Source: Cystobasidium ongulense (Eukaryota > Basidiomycota > Cystobasidiomycetes > Cystobasidiales > Cystobasidiaceae). Taken from it: a stretch of 64,000 bases of DNA. The position numbers were made by a program, and so were the translations under genes. The notes under the pieces were generated by a model. That model was not told the DNA's origin and searched no databases. It was given only the letters and a program-made list of their open reading frames with translations. This document shows, in pieces, positions 47,753 through 59,367 of this stretch. Every line of letters starts with the position of its first letter. Within the stretch, counting starts at the first letter, position 1. The stretch is taken from the NCBI GenBank assembly GCA_022835595.1, contig BQUP01000004.1:1178001-1242000 (forward strand), written 5' to 3'.

Positions 47753-50700
47753 TTACTTTGAGGACGGTCCATTAAGAGAAAAGGGAGTTAATGAAGATCT
47801 ATGTTTCGAGCCTTTGGCAGGGAGTAGTCCGCAGGTTTCATTCGTCTTCTTTAGGATGCCTGTAGATCATCACACAAGGAAACAAATATAGAAGACGGGG
47901 AGGAAAATCAGTCAGGTAGACAAAATCAAACAAGCCGTCCGGCGATGAGTCAGAGATACTTACGTTGTATAGCCCATTCCTTAATGGGATTCTTCTTAGG
48001 ATCTTTTTCCAGGTTATCGAAATTGAGACCTGCCATCATGTCAAGTAAATCCATCATGTCCTGCAACATGTCCTGTTCCTTGTTAAAAATGCCGGCCTTT
48101 TTCAAATCTGCCAGAGTTTTGAATCCCAATTCATGAAAAGCTTTCACATAACGGACGCATGGTAGGAAAACTTCCAGTTGACTGGCAGCTAAAATTTCTT
48201 GCAATGTCTGCGTGGGAGTGGGAGCTAAAGTGTTTTTGTCGACCTCTCCCTTGTCCGGCTTATCAGGGCTTTCAGACTCTGGGCGAGCTGTCTCCTTCCT
48301 ATCGATCTGCATGGTCTCGTCACCTTCCGTGGTTTGCTTGTCATCTTCCTGATTTGGCACATGTTCGGCTACAGCAGGTCGACTGCCCAACTCTGCTTGT
48401 TCTTTACGCGCCGGTTTCTCTGCTTTCAGTTTACGCTCTTCTTCTTCCTCCTTCAGCTTCTCCTCAGCCAGACGCTCTTCTTCTTCTTCTTTTTCTTTCG
48501 CTTCTTGCCGTTCAGCTGCTCGTCTCTTCTGCCTCTTCTGCCTCCTCTCTTTCTGCTTGTTATCCTGATACTCTGCACGTTTGCGGGCCTTGAGCTCCCA
48601 AGCTGCCTGCCTTATCGGGTCTTCGGCTCGGCGTTGCGCTGCGCTTACTACTGAACTCTCCATTGCCCTTATTTCAGGCGAGTGGATAATGTCCTTGGAA
48701 TCTAAAAGCTTTCTTGCATGCTCTTTACTATCTTTACTATCTTCAATATCTCTACCATCTTCCTTCTGCTCTCCCTTGCCAGCAATGGTCTCATTGTGAT
48801 TCTGCTTAAGCTTCTTCTCGCCCACTTTATTGTTTTTATGGAGCAGTGGGCTTTTTTTACGCTTTCTGTCTTCGGTAGGAATAGTGCTCTCTTGTGCATT
48901 CTCAATTTCAATGTGATGAGGGTCGGCCTTTTCTTCTGTTCGTCGAGAAGTGCCTGGATCTCCCTCTTTATCTACGATGGGATCCACTTGCATAGTTGCG
49001 ACATCCTGCTGCAAAATAGGAGTTGAACCAGCCGAAGAGAGAGAAGCAGCTAATTGAGCGATAGGTATCTCTTCTTCACTCTCCGAATCGCTAAGCATTA
49101 TCTTCTTCTTCCGCTTCTTCTTCCCGTTACTACTGTTCACTAAAGTGACCTCTTCATCTACGACAGTCTTGTTACGAATGATCAGGGTACCATCTCTGCG
49201 TTCGCCGAGCTCATTCTCACTGCTCGACATGGCTTCAATATCGGAAAAGGTCAATCGCGAAGGAGAAGGTCTAGGCTTTGAGTCACCGGACATATCCGCA
49301 GCTTTACGTTTTTCGCCCTTATCTTTAAGCGTATTGCCTTCACTCAAATTTTCCCGAGATATGGTACGAGAATCGGATGTCCATAGGCTCGGCTGTACAG
49401 CGCGTGATAGGGCTGCTTTGATAGCAGATACTGGTGGCGTATTAGTCGCACCCGTAACCAGATTGGCAGTGCCATGTACAACAGATGACTTCGGGGTCGA
49501 CATTCCAAATGACGAGTCATTGTTGTCAATGTCCATATGTGAATGTTCCAACTCATCAACATCACTGCTTGCATCACTCTCAATTTCGATTACAAGATGA
49601 AGTGGTGGTGCTTGTGATGTTGCGCGTTTCGGAATGTTGGGCGTCGAAATTCTAGGCATTACACTCGGTTCTGCTTTTGAACTTTGCGTTTCCGCTTGAG
49701 ATTGGGTTCTTGTCTTCGGGTATCCATCAATCACCATCTGATCTTCATATCCAGGATTAGAAGTGTCACTTGAGCGTCCCCTAGCTGCAGGCGATCGGCT
49801 TGATCTAGCGGAAGAAGTCCCTGACATTGACGTGACGCCAGTCAAGATGACGGGGCTGCCGGCTGAATACCTCAGTCTTTCAGCTTGTACAGAGGGTGCT
49901 ATAGGATTCGATGGCGAGTTTGAGGGTGAGGCTGACCCTTCGAATGCAGCGAGAAGATTGACGCTGTCAATACCTTGCTTGTCAATTTTGAGTTCTTTGC
50001 GGTAATTCTTTGAAGTGGATCGTATTGTCAGTTTTTCAGGCTTACGACGCTCGAAATGGGTTTCAACACTCTTCCTGGTTGCAACTTGCTCTGTCGAAGT
50101 GTCTCCTAATGTCTTTTCCGTAGACGATTGTGCAGGCGCATTGGTTGTAGCTTGTCCTGTACATGCAGAGTCTTTAACAATCTCCTGCTCTGCAGCCTTG
50201 ATTACTGGCGCCTTCTCCTTATTGAGTGCGACAATTGAACTCGACTCGGGAGGAACAGATGTCTGCACAGACCCATTGGGTTTCGGTCCGACCGGAACAG
50301 AGTGTGCACTCATACAGTTCGGACCTGCCGAAGTAGAAGAGGTGATCGCTGGAGGCGCCTTAGCTGTCGAGTGAGACCTTTCGGATGTCGTCACTTCCTG
50401 TAGTTGAGCTGGAGGTTGAGCTTGTAGTGAAGCGGATGCTGGCACCATCCATGAGCTCGCCAAGGAATCCGAAGTAGTTCGAGGTCCAGAATCAGCAGCA
50501 TCGCTGGCATCGGGTTCAGCAGATGATGAGGAGCTGTCAGCTGACACAGTACGAGGCGCGAAAGTTCTGGGAGAATATGGAGCGCCCCGGCGTGCAGGAA
50601 GCACTTTCTTCCTCCCGACAAAGACTGGAGGTGCGCGGCGAGCAGGAAGCATTTTCTTATTCCCAGTGTAACTCAGTCCCCCTTGGGCTGTTTTCCCGGG

Positions 50701-52598
50701 CATGAACAGAGTACTATGCTTGACTGGAAAAGAAGCAGACGGCATGCTTGTTCTTGTCGTAGATGTAGATGTAGAAGGAGTGATAGTTTCATCTCGCATT
50801 TGAGAGATTGCAGTTGATGCTACAGCATTGTCCGGATTTGTTGGCAATCGCTTGAAGGAGGGTAGAGGCCGTAATTTCATCAAGCCATTCTTCGCCGCGG
50901 CGGGGGTAGATGTGGACGCAGCGGGTCCTCTTGTGGCAGGCATCGTCTTCCCTTGCTGACCTGCACCCGACACGGCGGTGTCTTCACGAGGCGGTCCAGC
51001 AGCCTTGGAAACCGAGGTTGGAAGTTTGACAGCAGGTGAGTTTACGACAATGTCAAGAGGGGATTTCCGATTGGGAAGAGCCACTTTCGGTGGTAAGGCT
51101 ATTGCGATCTTGTGCCAAGGTGGAGGTATAGAAGCGACTTCTTGCGGGAGTGGAGGAGTCCTTTCTTCGGTAATCGCTGTGCTAGAGTAGAAAGCTGAAG
51201 TTGGGGTGGGAGCTAATCCAGGGGCTGATACAGGTTCAGGTAGGGTAGAAGCGTTTGAAATTGGTAGGGATATTGTCGAAGAGACTGTCTTTCCCGCCTG
51301 TTCCGCAAGTATCTCCGGCGTGATGGGATCTGTATCTTGTGTGGGTAGACCTGCTGCTGCAAAACGAGTGGGACTTGTGATGATCTTCTGTGGCGGAAAG
51401 GGAAGGGGTGATGTTCTGTCTGATAGAATGTCCCAAGGAGCTGTACTTGATACTTCAGCCAGTGAAGACGCTGCAGCTAATGCATCGAGTCGACTGGTTG
51501 TAAACGTGAGAGGGTTCTTGCTGTGTCCGACTGCGGCGGCACTAGAGTTGGAAGGTTGAGAAGCGGTACTGAAATCCGGGTAATTGGAGAAAGGAACGAC
51601 AGATGGGGCGGACGAACCGGAGAATTGTCGGTTATTGTTCTTAGCAATTGGTGTAGAGTTGCTTCCAGTTCCAGGTAGAGAATTGGAAGAACGTTGGTCC
51701 CAGCTGTTGTTCGAGGCGCGTTTAGGTGGAGGGTAAGAGGATGAGACAGAATGTGATGTAGTTGTATTTGAAGTTGGTGCTTGAGAGTGTACAAGAGCAG
51801 ACTCGTCAAAGGACGTGTTGGTATCTAATGAAGAAGTGGACGTCAAATTGGCAGGTCTGAATTGGCCTTTTTTATGTAGCGGACCTCTTTTGGACAACGA
51901 CGTGCGAGTAGCAGTAGAAGTATTTGCCGATGAAAGTGCTGGTAGCTGCGTGGTAGGTAGGACGCTTGCAGCCTGCCTGCAGGGACAGTGGGGGCAGTGA
52001 CGTTCGGTGTACTGTATATTAAGAGAAGTAAGTCGTGAACTAGGGCTAGAGGGAAATCGCGAAATCTCACCTTTGCGAGATCACACTTCTTTTCACCCCT
52101 CCTGATTGCGCGGGCTGTGAAGGAGAAGCCGCAGCTGTGTGGAAAAAGAGTATCAGATTAGACAAGATAAAACCCAATCTTACTGTCAGACGCGAGACTA
52201 CTCTATGTGGCGAAAGTTTGTCAAGGAACGACCTACTGTATTCCAGCTCTCATACTATACGGGCAAGAGATAGTAACATATTCTATACCACGATTATCTG
52301 TGCCTTTTTCCTGCTTGAGTTCTGCTTCAAAATTAGGGGCCCATGCCGCTCGATACCAGTCGTAGACGACTTCTACGAAATGAGCTCGGTTGTCATATAT
52401 CCTGGTCTTTGGCTGGTTCCAGGGTTTCCACATCCGAGGCTGGGGTGGGTTTTTTGAAAGATTAGGATTGTTTTCGGGTTCGGTTGTCGGCGTGAGTGTT
52501 GAAGACGCGGTCGCTGGTATTGGTGTCTCTCCAGCTGCTGCTGCCGCTCGTCGAGCTGCCTGCTCGGCCATACACTGCGCTTGAAATTGTCTCGCCAT
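47753..52598 (-). CDS. Large unrecognised protein: N-terminal Cys cluster, coiled coil, SAM-like C-terminus
   Basis: Start MARQFQAQCMAEQAARR at 52598. Exons 52598-52261, 52134-52071 and 52011-47964 join in frame and create a compact Cys-rich block, YVTISCPCGFSFTARAIRRG, then KKCDLAKYTERHCPHCPCR, i.e. C-x-C...C...H-C-x2-C-x-C. The first two exons also hold MWKPWNQPKTRIYDNRAHFV. About 1,150 disordered Ser/Pro/Thr-rich residues follow, with a basic/acidic coiled coil (ERRQKRQKRRAAERQEAKEK) near the C-terminus and a helical segment LEVFLPCVRYVKAFHELGFK/TLADLKKAGI resembling a SAM domain. The last exon is uncertain: donor caac-gtaag at 47963 with acceptor ctacag near 47860 would give a stop at 47753; without splicing the frame stops at 47950. 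No family recognised. Confidence 0.62.
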
Positions 52599-53350
52599 AG
52601 CGCGGATTTCGACATGCAGCTACGGCAGCAGACTGTCGGATGACCTCTACGCGTCAATCATTCGTCAATAAACTGGGTGATGGTGATAGTGATAATGATA
52701 GTATGCCTTGGAGAATGGTAGCGATGTTGGCTGATAATTCCGATTGCCTGGAAAGAATCTGGAGAGCGAGACAGTGGAGCGAGAAGAGCGGGAAGAAGCA
52801 GAATGGGGGTAGACAATGTATAGTGAGTACGAGTGAGTGAGCGAGCGACTTGATGAAAAGATAAGTGAAGCTTCAGCCAGAAGCGCGAGCAGAGTCGAGT
52901 GTCTCAGCTTCCGCTGCAGGTTCTCACGCGGGAGCCTACGCTACGACGGTCGGTGCAGCTTTGCAGCCAAACAAGCTGCACGGGACATTACGAGCAGTCT
53001 GACTGTGCTGTCTGGCTGCAAGCTTCTCTCCTGCTGGTCCTTGATGCTGTCCAGGCTGTCGTTATCGCACGTAAAATATGGTCCTATGCATGGTCATGCT
53101 CGCTCGCGTTCAGTATCCCGGGTCGAGCTTTAGGATCTTGGATAGCATGCAGGCGCACAGCACAGTGTATCCATCTCCGAGTCTGTATTGAGTTGGGAAG
53201 GTGTAAGCTAGATAGACACAAATGCTGGTCCAAGGTCGATGATGGAGCTCTTTTCACTGCCCGATCACCGCATTAGTATGGCGCGAAGCAAGCTTAAGAA
53301 GTCGAGTTGCAGCTTTACACTGCACTTATCAGAGAAAGCATACTTTAACA
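52599..53350. other. Divergent promoter region
   Basis: About 750 bp between the starts of the Cys-cluster protein gene and the coronin gene. ACGCGT occurs at 52649-52654, 51 bp before the left start codon. No further gene seen. Confidence 0.5.
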
Positions 53351-56300
53351 ATGGCCTTGAGCCGCTTCACTCACGTCTCGCCATTCAAGAACGTCGAAGC
53401 TCACGTCGCAAAGGTGCCTGCCCTCATGCGCTTCAATCCAGCTTGGACCTTGCCGTCATATCTAATACCTGCCTACCTTTGTAGAAAGAGCAATGGTTCA
53501 GCGAACTCCCATTAGGCACTACCTCCCAATTAGACAGCAGTGATGCTATTAAAGCGACTGACAGCTACGCCATTGCAAGAGGTCATGCCCGGGGTGTGTC
53601 CTTGTCTGTCTCCACGAACACGTGAATCGCATCGCGAGCGGGCTGACCTTGGCTTGCTTGCGTACCCGTTATTACGTGAATCTCTAGGCACACTCATATT
53701 CCTACCCTTCAGTCACCCCGGTAAACAAGCTCAAAAAGCAGCTACTTTCCAAGCCTCGGGCCGCCCTATCACCGACTTTGACACGAGCTTCATAGAGCCT
53801 TTACTAGCGAGCGCGAGCGATGATGGTCGTATATCAATATCCTCATTACCTTCCGAAAGTTCTCTTCTTTCATCGTCGTCCCTGTCTCTTCCCTCAATAG
53901 CTGGATTCAACGCTCCATCTCAAATAGCAGTCGAAATAGTAAAGTTTCACCCTACCACTTCAGGCTTACTTCTTACAAATCAAAGTAGCGATATACAAGT
54001 TTGGGATTTCTCAAATGGAGGAGAAGCGAAAGCTATGTACACGCTTAAAGGTCCGCAGAAAGGGCACTGGAGCGTTTCTTGGAGTCAGGACGGGAGGCTG
54101 ATCCAGACTGCCGGGAAGGATAACATACTCAGCTTGTGGGATGTGAGGCAGAGTACCGAAAAGCCAATAGCGGTGAGCACTAACAAACCAAATTGAAGGA
54201 TGTCCCGTACTGACTACAACGCGCGGGAGGCAGTCTACTCCCGGACATCAGGGATTCAATAAAGCCTCTCGGATAACCTCAGTCAATGAGCTGATCTTCA
54301 CAACCGGCTTCTCGAAGGTCAGTAGATATCATCTCTCTTCTGACCGGGTGATACGTTGTAGCTGATATTTGGCTTCTTTTTCTGACAATGGGAATAGATG
54401 CGAGATCGCGAATGTGCTCTTTGGGATCCACGCAATTTCGATAAACCACTCAAAAAACAAGTCATAGATACCAATACTGGTACTTTAATACCTTTGGTAG
54501 ATCATGCGAGGAAGATGGTCTACCTCGTTGGACGGGTGAGCTCTTCCTCGCCTTACTTGTATATGTCGATATTATGGCTTAATACCTACCGAACTTGCAA
54601 ACACAGTCCGACATGACAATGCGATGGGCTGAAGTCACAAGCGATAATAGCTTCACAGTTGGTACATCATCTCTTCCTATCCCCGCCCAAGGTGTTGCTC
54701 TATTGCCCTCGACATCAAGCACTCTAGACGTAATGCAAGCGGAAGTACAGAAACTAGTAATTCTAAGCCAAGATTCGGTCGTGCCTATATCGATGAGAGT
54801 TCCCAGAAGGGTAAGCCCAGCATCAGCTCCACCATAGCTCTTACACACGAGCTAAATATGCATCGTGTATCTTTCCAGAGTTATCTCGACTTTCATAGCG
54901 AATTGTTCCCTCCTGTACAAGCATACCAGAATCCAGCCCAAGAAGCGAGGACATGGCAGAACGGCGAGGATGCCCCACCTTCTTTAGTCACTCCTCAACC
55001 GGGTAAAACTTGGGGAGGAGCTTCGGTTTCAAGGGAGGCGATGAAGAAGGATCAAGCACCGTCAGCTATAGAGGTGGCTAAGACACAGACGGCAGCATCT
55101 AGCTCCGGGGCTATGGGTATGAAAGCTCCCTCCCAAACAACAGCCTCGTCGCCTTCCGTACAGGCTCCGCAAAGTTCGGGATCACCATCGCAAGCAGGGT
55201 CGAACGCTGCTCCAACTCGTCAAATGAGCGATCTCAAGATTTCTGAAGGAAAAGCGCCAGAATCCGTGGAAGCATCTTCAGCTGCTCCAAGCGCACCAGA
55301 CTCCTCCGATACTTTGCCCAAGCCTACACAATCGGATGCAGCTCGCAAGACTGTCTCGCCGCCTTCAAGCACTATGAAGACTACAGCACCACCTGTGGCT
55401 TCTCCGTCTTCGTCAACCACGGCTGCGACGCCAACGTCCACATCAAAGCCAACATCATACACGCACTGGAGTCGCTCCTTCTTAGCAGGTAAAACGCACC
55501 TCAAGCCAGAGTATGAAGATGTGCATAATATAAGTAATACTACAAGTGCATCAGTACAACTTTTACAGGCCAATATGAAATACTTTTTCTATCCGTTATC
55601 TGGTCCTGGTGGCAGATTAGCTTATCACCCTATTGAACAAAAAGGAAGATTACCAGTTAAATTACCTTGTATTACTAGTGGACATGATATCGTTGATTTT
55701 GCTCTTGATCCTTTCAATGAGGACAGGGTTTTCGTTGCTGGTAGTGATGGGCAAGTCAGAGTTTTCGAAGTGAAGAAGACTTCGGAAGGAGAAGGTCAGA
55801 CTAAAGCTACTGTAGTGCTGGATGGTAAGCTATACTCGCATTTACTTCGCCGAGGATTATACTGAGAGTGTCCTCGGTCATTCGCAGATTCTATGGACAG
55901 ATTGGTGGAGTTGGCACATCATCCAAGTCTTGCGAATGTCCTATTATCAGCGTCTGAGGATCATGGTCAGCATAATATACGAGTCTGGGATGTCACCAAA
56001 GGTAGCGTAGTATCCAAGATGAGCGTGCCTGGCAAAGGTGTAGGTCCTTCTTTCCATGGTAACGCCTGCAAATTATGGGTTCAAAAGCTGAGAATTCTAT
56101 GATTCAGCTCCACTCTATCGCTTGGGACCCCCTCGGCACACGCGTAGCAGCAGCTTGCAAAGACAAGAAGCTGCGCATCTTGGATCCACGCAAGCCTTCA
56201 AGTAATGAAGAAGGAATCGTCACTGGCCCTTGCCACGATTCAATGCGCCCTGTCAAGGTCATCTGGGCTAATTCCACCCATCTTATAACTTGCGGTTTTT

Positions 56301-57130
56301 CGCGCTCTGCTTTTCGTGAGATTCTCTTGCATGGAATAGCAAACGATGGGAAGACGATTGGGATTATAACAAAAGTGAATATTGATGTTTCACCTGCTCC
56401 ATTATTCCCTTATTATGATCAAGATACAAGTATTTTATACGCTTATTCAAAAGGAGAAAGAACATGTCACGCTTTCGAAATCACCAATCTACCAAGAGAC
56501 AATGGCAGCAATAGTAATAATCAAGAGAAACCAACTTTAAATAAATTACCTCGTTTTGAACATGGTACATTACAACTTTCATTCGCATTCTTACCTAAAC
56601 AAAAAGTAAATGTTAAAGAAGTAGATATTACTCATGCTTTTAGGTTAACTTCTAATTCTGTAATGTATGTTAGATTTAATATACCTAGAGCTAAAATGGA
56701 TTATTTCCAAGATGATATTTATAATGGTGGAATTACTAGGGAATTGATGAGACCTGATACTTCATTATCTATTGAAGATTGGATGAATGGGAAAGATCCA
56801 GTTGAGAGGTTCGTCAATATTAGACCTGAAGGTATGCCTTTATGTAAGTCGCTTCTTAGTTCCTTCAAAGCTGCATGCCTCCTTTTCTCCAGAATTCATA
56901 GAAACTTGCTAAATCTTTGGCCCACTGTTTTTGTAAACACAGTATCCGAAGCACCACCACCACCACCTCGAGTAAAGCAACAAATATTAGCAAAACAACA
57001 ATCAGCAGAAGAATCTCAACAAGCTTATTTAGATAGTTTATTCAAACATAAACAAGCAGAAGTAGATTCAGATGAAGATGAGCAAAGGGTAAAAGAACGT
57101 GATGCTGCTGATGATGATGACGATTGGTAG
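53351..57130 (+). CDS. Coronin-7/POD-1-like dual beta-propeller protein
   Basis: Starts MALSRFTHVSPFKNVEAHVA; WD repeats follow: IARGHARGTLIFLPFSHPGK, FIEPLLASASDDGRISISSL, VEIVKFHPTTSGLLLTNQSS, HWSVSWSQDGRLIQTAGKDN and MRDRECALWDPRNFDKPL, with the coronin-specific MTMRWAEVTSDNSF. A linker of about 150 disordered residues (PSSTMKTTAPPVASPSSST) joins to SFLAGKTHLKPEYEDVHNIS and the second propeller (DIVDFALDPFNEDRVFVAGS, LVELAHHPSLANVLLSAS, LHSIAWDPLGTRVAAACKDK, LRILDPRKP). The C-terminus ends in an acidic stretch with a final Trp (AADDDDDW), resembling the Arp2/3-binding tail of POD-1/coronin 7. Coronins govern actin turnover and traffic. Introns separate most blades. Exons at 56350-56830 use many A/T-ending codons. 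Confidence 0.88.
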
Positions 57131-57601
57131 GTAATAGTAGTAATCAACGCTCTAAATTTCCAAATTATTCGGTTGCTTTCACGATGATTCCAAACGAAAT
57201 TGGAGCCCAGCCGATTTTGGGGTGGGAAGGTTGTAATTTCCGTTTGTTATAAGTGACGTGTATACGATATTTTACTTGAATAGAATTAGCAGATCTCAGA
57301 CAATACTACTTTACATAGGAAGGGTGAAGGACCATGATCAGTACAAATCAAGGGAGATTTCCCCATTCGCAAAACATTGAAACACTATTTGTCAGATCTG
57401 ACGCCTGACTTCTTGACACCTAATCACACTCGTGAAGTCGAGCATAATTCCAAGCAAATCGGTCTTCCTTGAGTACAAGAGATGAGTGCCCTTCGATTTA
57501 AGGAATGGGTTTAAAAGCTGCAAAGAGAGTGTCGCCAATCTTGTGTCAGAGAACCGGATACCAGAGGAGAAAGCGCAGGTTGAAAATGGAAAGGGCCTCT
57601 C
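57131..57601. other. Convergent 3' spacer
   Basis: Between the coronin stop and the WW-gene stop; 3' untranslated sequence only. Confidence 0.5.
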
Positions 57602-58970
57602 TTACTCTCCGCCACCCCCATCGTCTCCTCCACCCATATCACCACCGCCTTCATCTAAAAAGAGATAGACACATTGAGTTGTTAGAAACGTTGCTGCTCA
57701 AGCGGAGAAGCAGATGAATATCTCACCTCCGTAATAATTGTTCTCCACATCAGGTTGCATCATACTTCCAAGCATCATACTAACAATTACGGAAAAAGCA
57801 AACAAGAGAAAGCAAGAAAGTCAAATCAGCAGAATACTCATCACCTCGGCGCGGAAATCTTCAAAGAAAAAAGAGGCAAAGGCCACTCACCCTCCTAACA
57901 GACCACCACCTAATCCAAGAGCAGCACCACCACCCGCGCCCATTCCACCTCCAGGACGTCTACCGTATTGTTGCTGCTGGCCATACATACCTTGCTGTGG
58001 CATCATACCACCTTGCTGTGGGTATCCACCGTAGCCTTGTTGTTGGGGATACATTTGCTGTTGCCCGTATCCTTCTACAATCATAGACGGGAAAGGAAAG
58101 ATCGAATAGCATTAGTTTAGGTGCAAAAGAAAAGGTCAAACGTCAACGAGGATGACAATGATAGGATAGACCAGGTCCTCCCCCAGATCCACAAGGACAT
58201 GGGGCCACACTTGAGGCGCAACGTGGCAATTTGTCTACTGGATTAGCAGAGTGCCAGGTGGTACCCTACCAAGCCATTCGCAAACGGACCAACAAGCGCC
58301 CCAAGTGCGAACAAAATCTTGTGAAAGACCGGAAGACTGCCCTAAGATGGATGTAAGGGGAGAATGAAACTCACGCTGGCCATATCCACCGCCCATCATG
58401 CCACCGCCCATCTGTTGCTGGGGTCTATAGCTTGATTGATGCTTATTACCACCACCTAGCAACTTTCCTAGGAATCCTTTTTTCCCTCCGTTGGATTGTT
58501 GCTGTTGCTGTTCTTGCTGATATGACGACTGCTGTTGGAGACCAGGTTGACTTGCGTATGAGGATGAGGATCCAGTTCCAGGAGGGGCGCCTGGAGGGGG
58601 AGCATATGATTGAGCCTTTTCCGAGCTGTGTGATTTCTCTTGCTCGTTTGGATGTATCCAGTGTGATTCTGGGCCATTGGGTCCGTTTGGATTGACAAAG
58701 AAGTGCTGGTTGTACTATATTGATGCAATGCAGATTGATCGTCAGTTCGCACTTTTCGTATCGCCGGGGACAGACGGGAGGAGCGACCCACCTGCTCACT
58801 CCATTGGGCTATCCAGCTGCAGAAGATGGGCACAGGGCATCAGCGTCAAGTCGTACTCGATGATGTATTCCACGATGGCGGGCTGCAGGACGGATCAAGC
58901 ACGGCCGACAGAGAGAGAGCGCGCGCACCCGTCTGGCAGAGGCTGGCCGGTGTATGCAGGCCCGGACGTC
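57602..58970 (-). CDS. WW-domain, Gln/Gly/Tyr-rich protein (Wwm1-like)
   Basis: Exon 1 (58970 down) MTSGPAYTGQPLPDG joins over an intron to WIAQWSEQ and then YNQHFFVNPNGPNGPESHWI. Together these form one WW domain (two Trp, Tyr/Phe pair, closing H-P) that binds proline motifs. After that come A-P-P-P-G-A-P-P-G, GGKKGFLGKLLGGGNKHQSS, and Gln/Tyr/Gly-rich runs (YPQQQGYGGYPQQGGMMPQ), a glycine patch GMGAGGGAALGLGGGLLGG, MMLGSMMQPDVENNYYG and the tail GDMGGGDDGGGGE. Layout matches small fungal WW proteins such as yeast Wwm1. The introns in the second half are longer than usual here (one of about 290 nt between 58372 and 58085). Stop at 57602-57604. Confidence 0.8.
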
Positions 58971-59367
58971 ATTGTTGATGCGATGCGATGCGATGCAGTG
59001 TGGGTGCCGAGTGCAGTTGCGTCTGGATTGGACGGAAAGAGAAAGAGGTCGGCTGCTCTTCCCGGTGTTGCAGTCGAATGCAGTGTGGCGAGACGACGGC
59101 CTTGGCAGAGGTTAATGGATGGATTAGTGTGGGATGGTAATGGATTAGCAGTGGATTGTAGTGGATTGTAGTGGATGTTAATGTGGATTGTAGTGTCATT
59201 ACTATCAGGATGGATGGAGGTGCTAGACACTCGAAGCTCGTGCCTTTCCTGCCTGCCTGCAACGCTCTTCGCTGATGACGAGGCCTGCTTTGTTGATATC
59301 GTGTAGCTTTCCACCACTCCATCCATTAACACCATCACTACATTAGACATAGGACAGCACATCCACC
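58971..59367. promoter_or_regulatory. Divergent spacer with GATGC and GTGGATT repeats
   Basis: Separates the WW-domain gene and RPN7, whose starts face apart. Four to five GATGC pentamers lie at 58976-58998 beside the WW start. At 59107-59190 there are repeated blocks of gtggatt(g/a)t with atggatt variants. These look like slippage-derived simple repeats in a shared promoter; no function can be assigned. A PACE-like proteasome element (GGTGGCAAA) was not found by eye. Confidence 0.5.

Noticed and set aside
52837-53276. Two overlapping plus-strand frames in the coronin promoter region
   Set aside because: Different phases, Ser/Leu/Cys-rich, no motif; probably non-coding.
53540-53640. Alternative start MMLLKRLTATPLQEV for coronin
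   Set aside because: It is out of phase with the coronin exon that begins KEQWFSELPLGT and ends IARGHARG.
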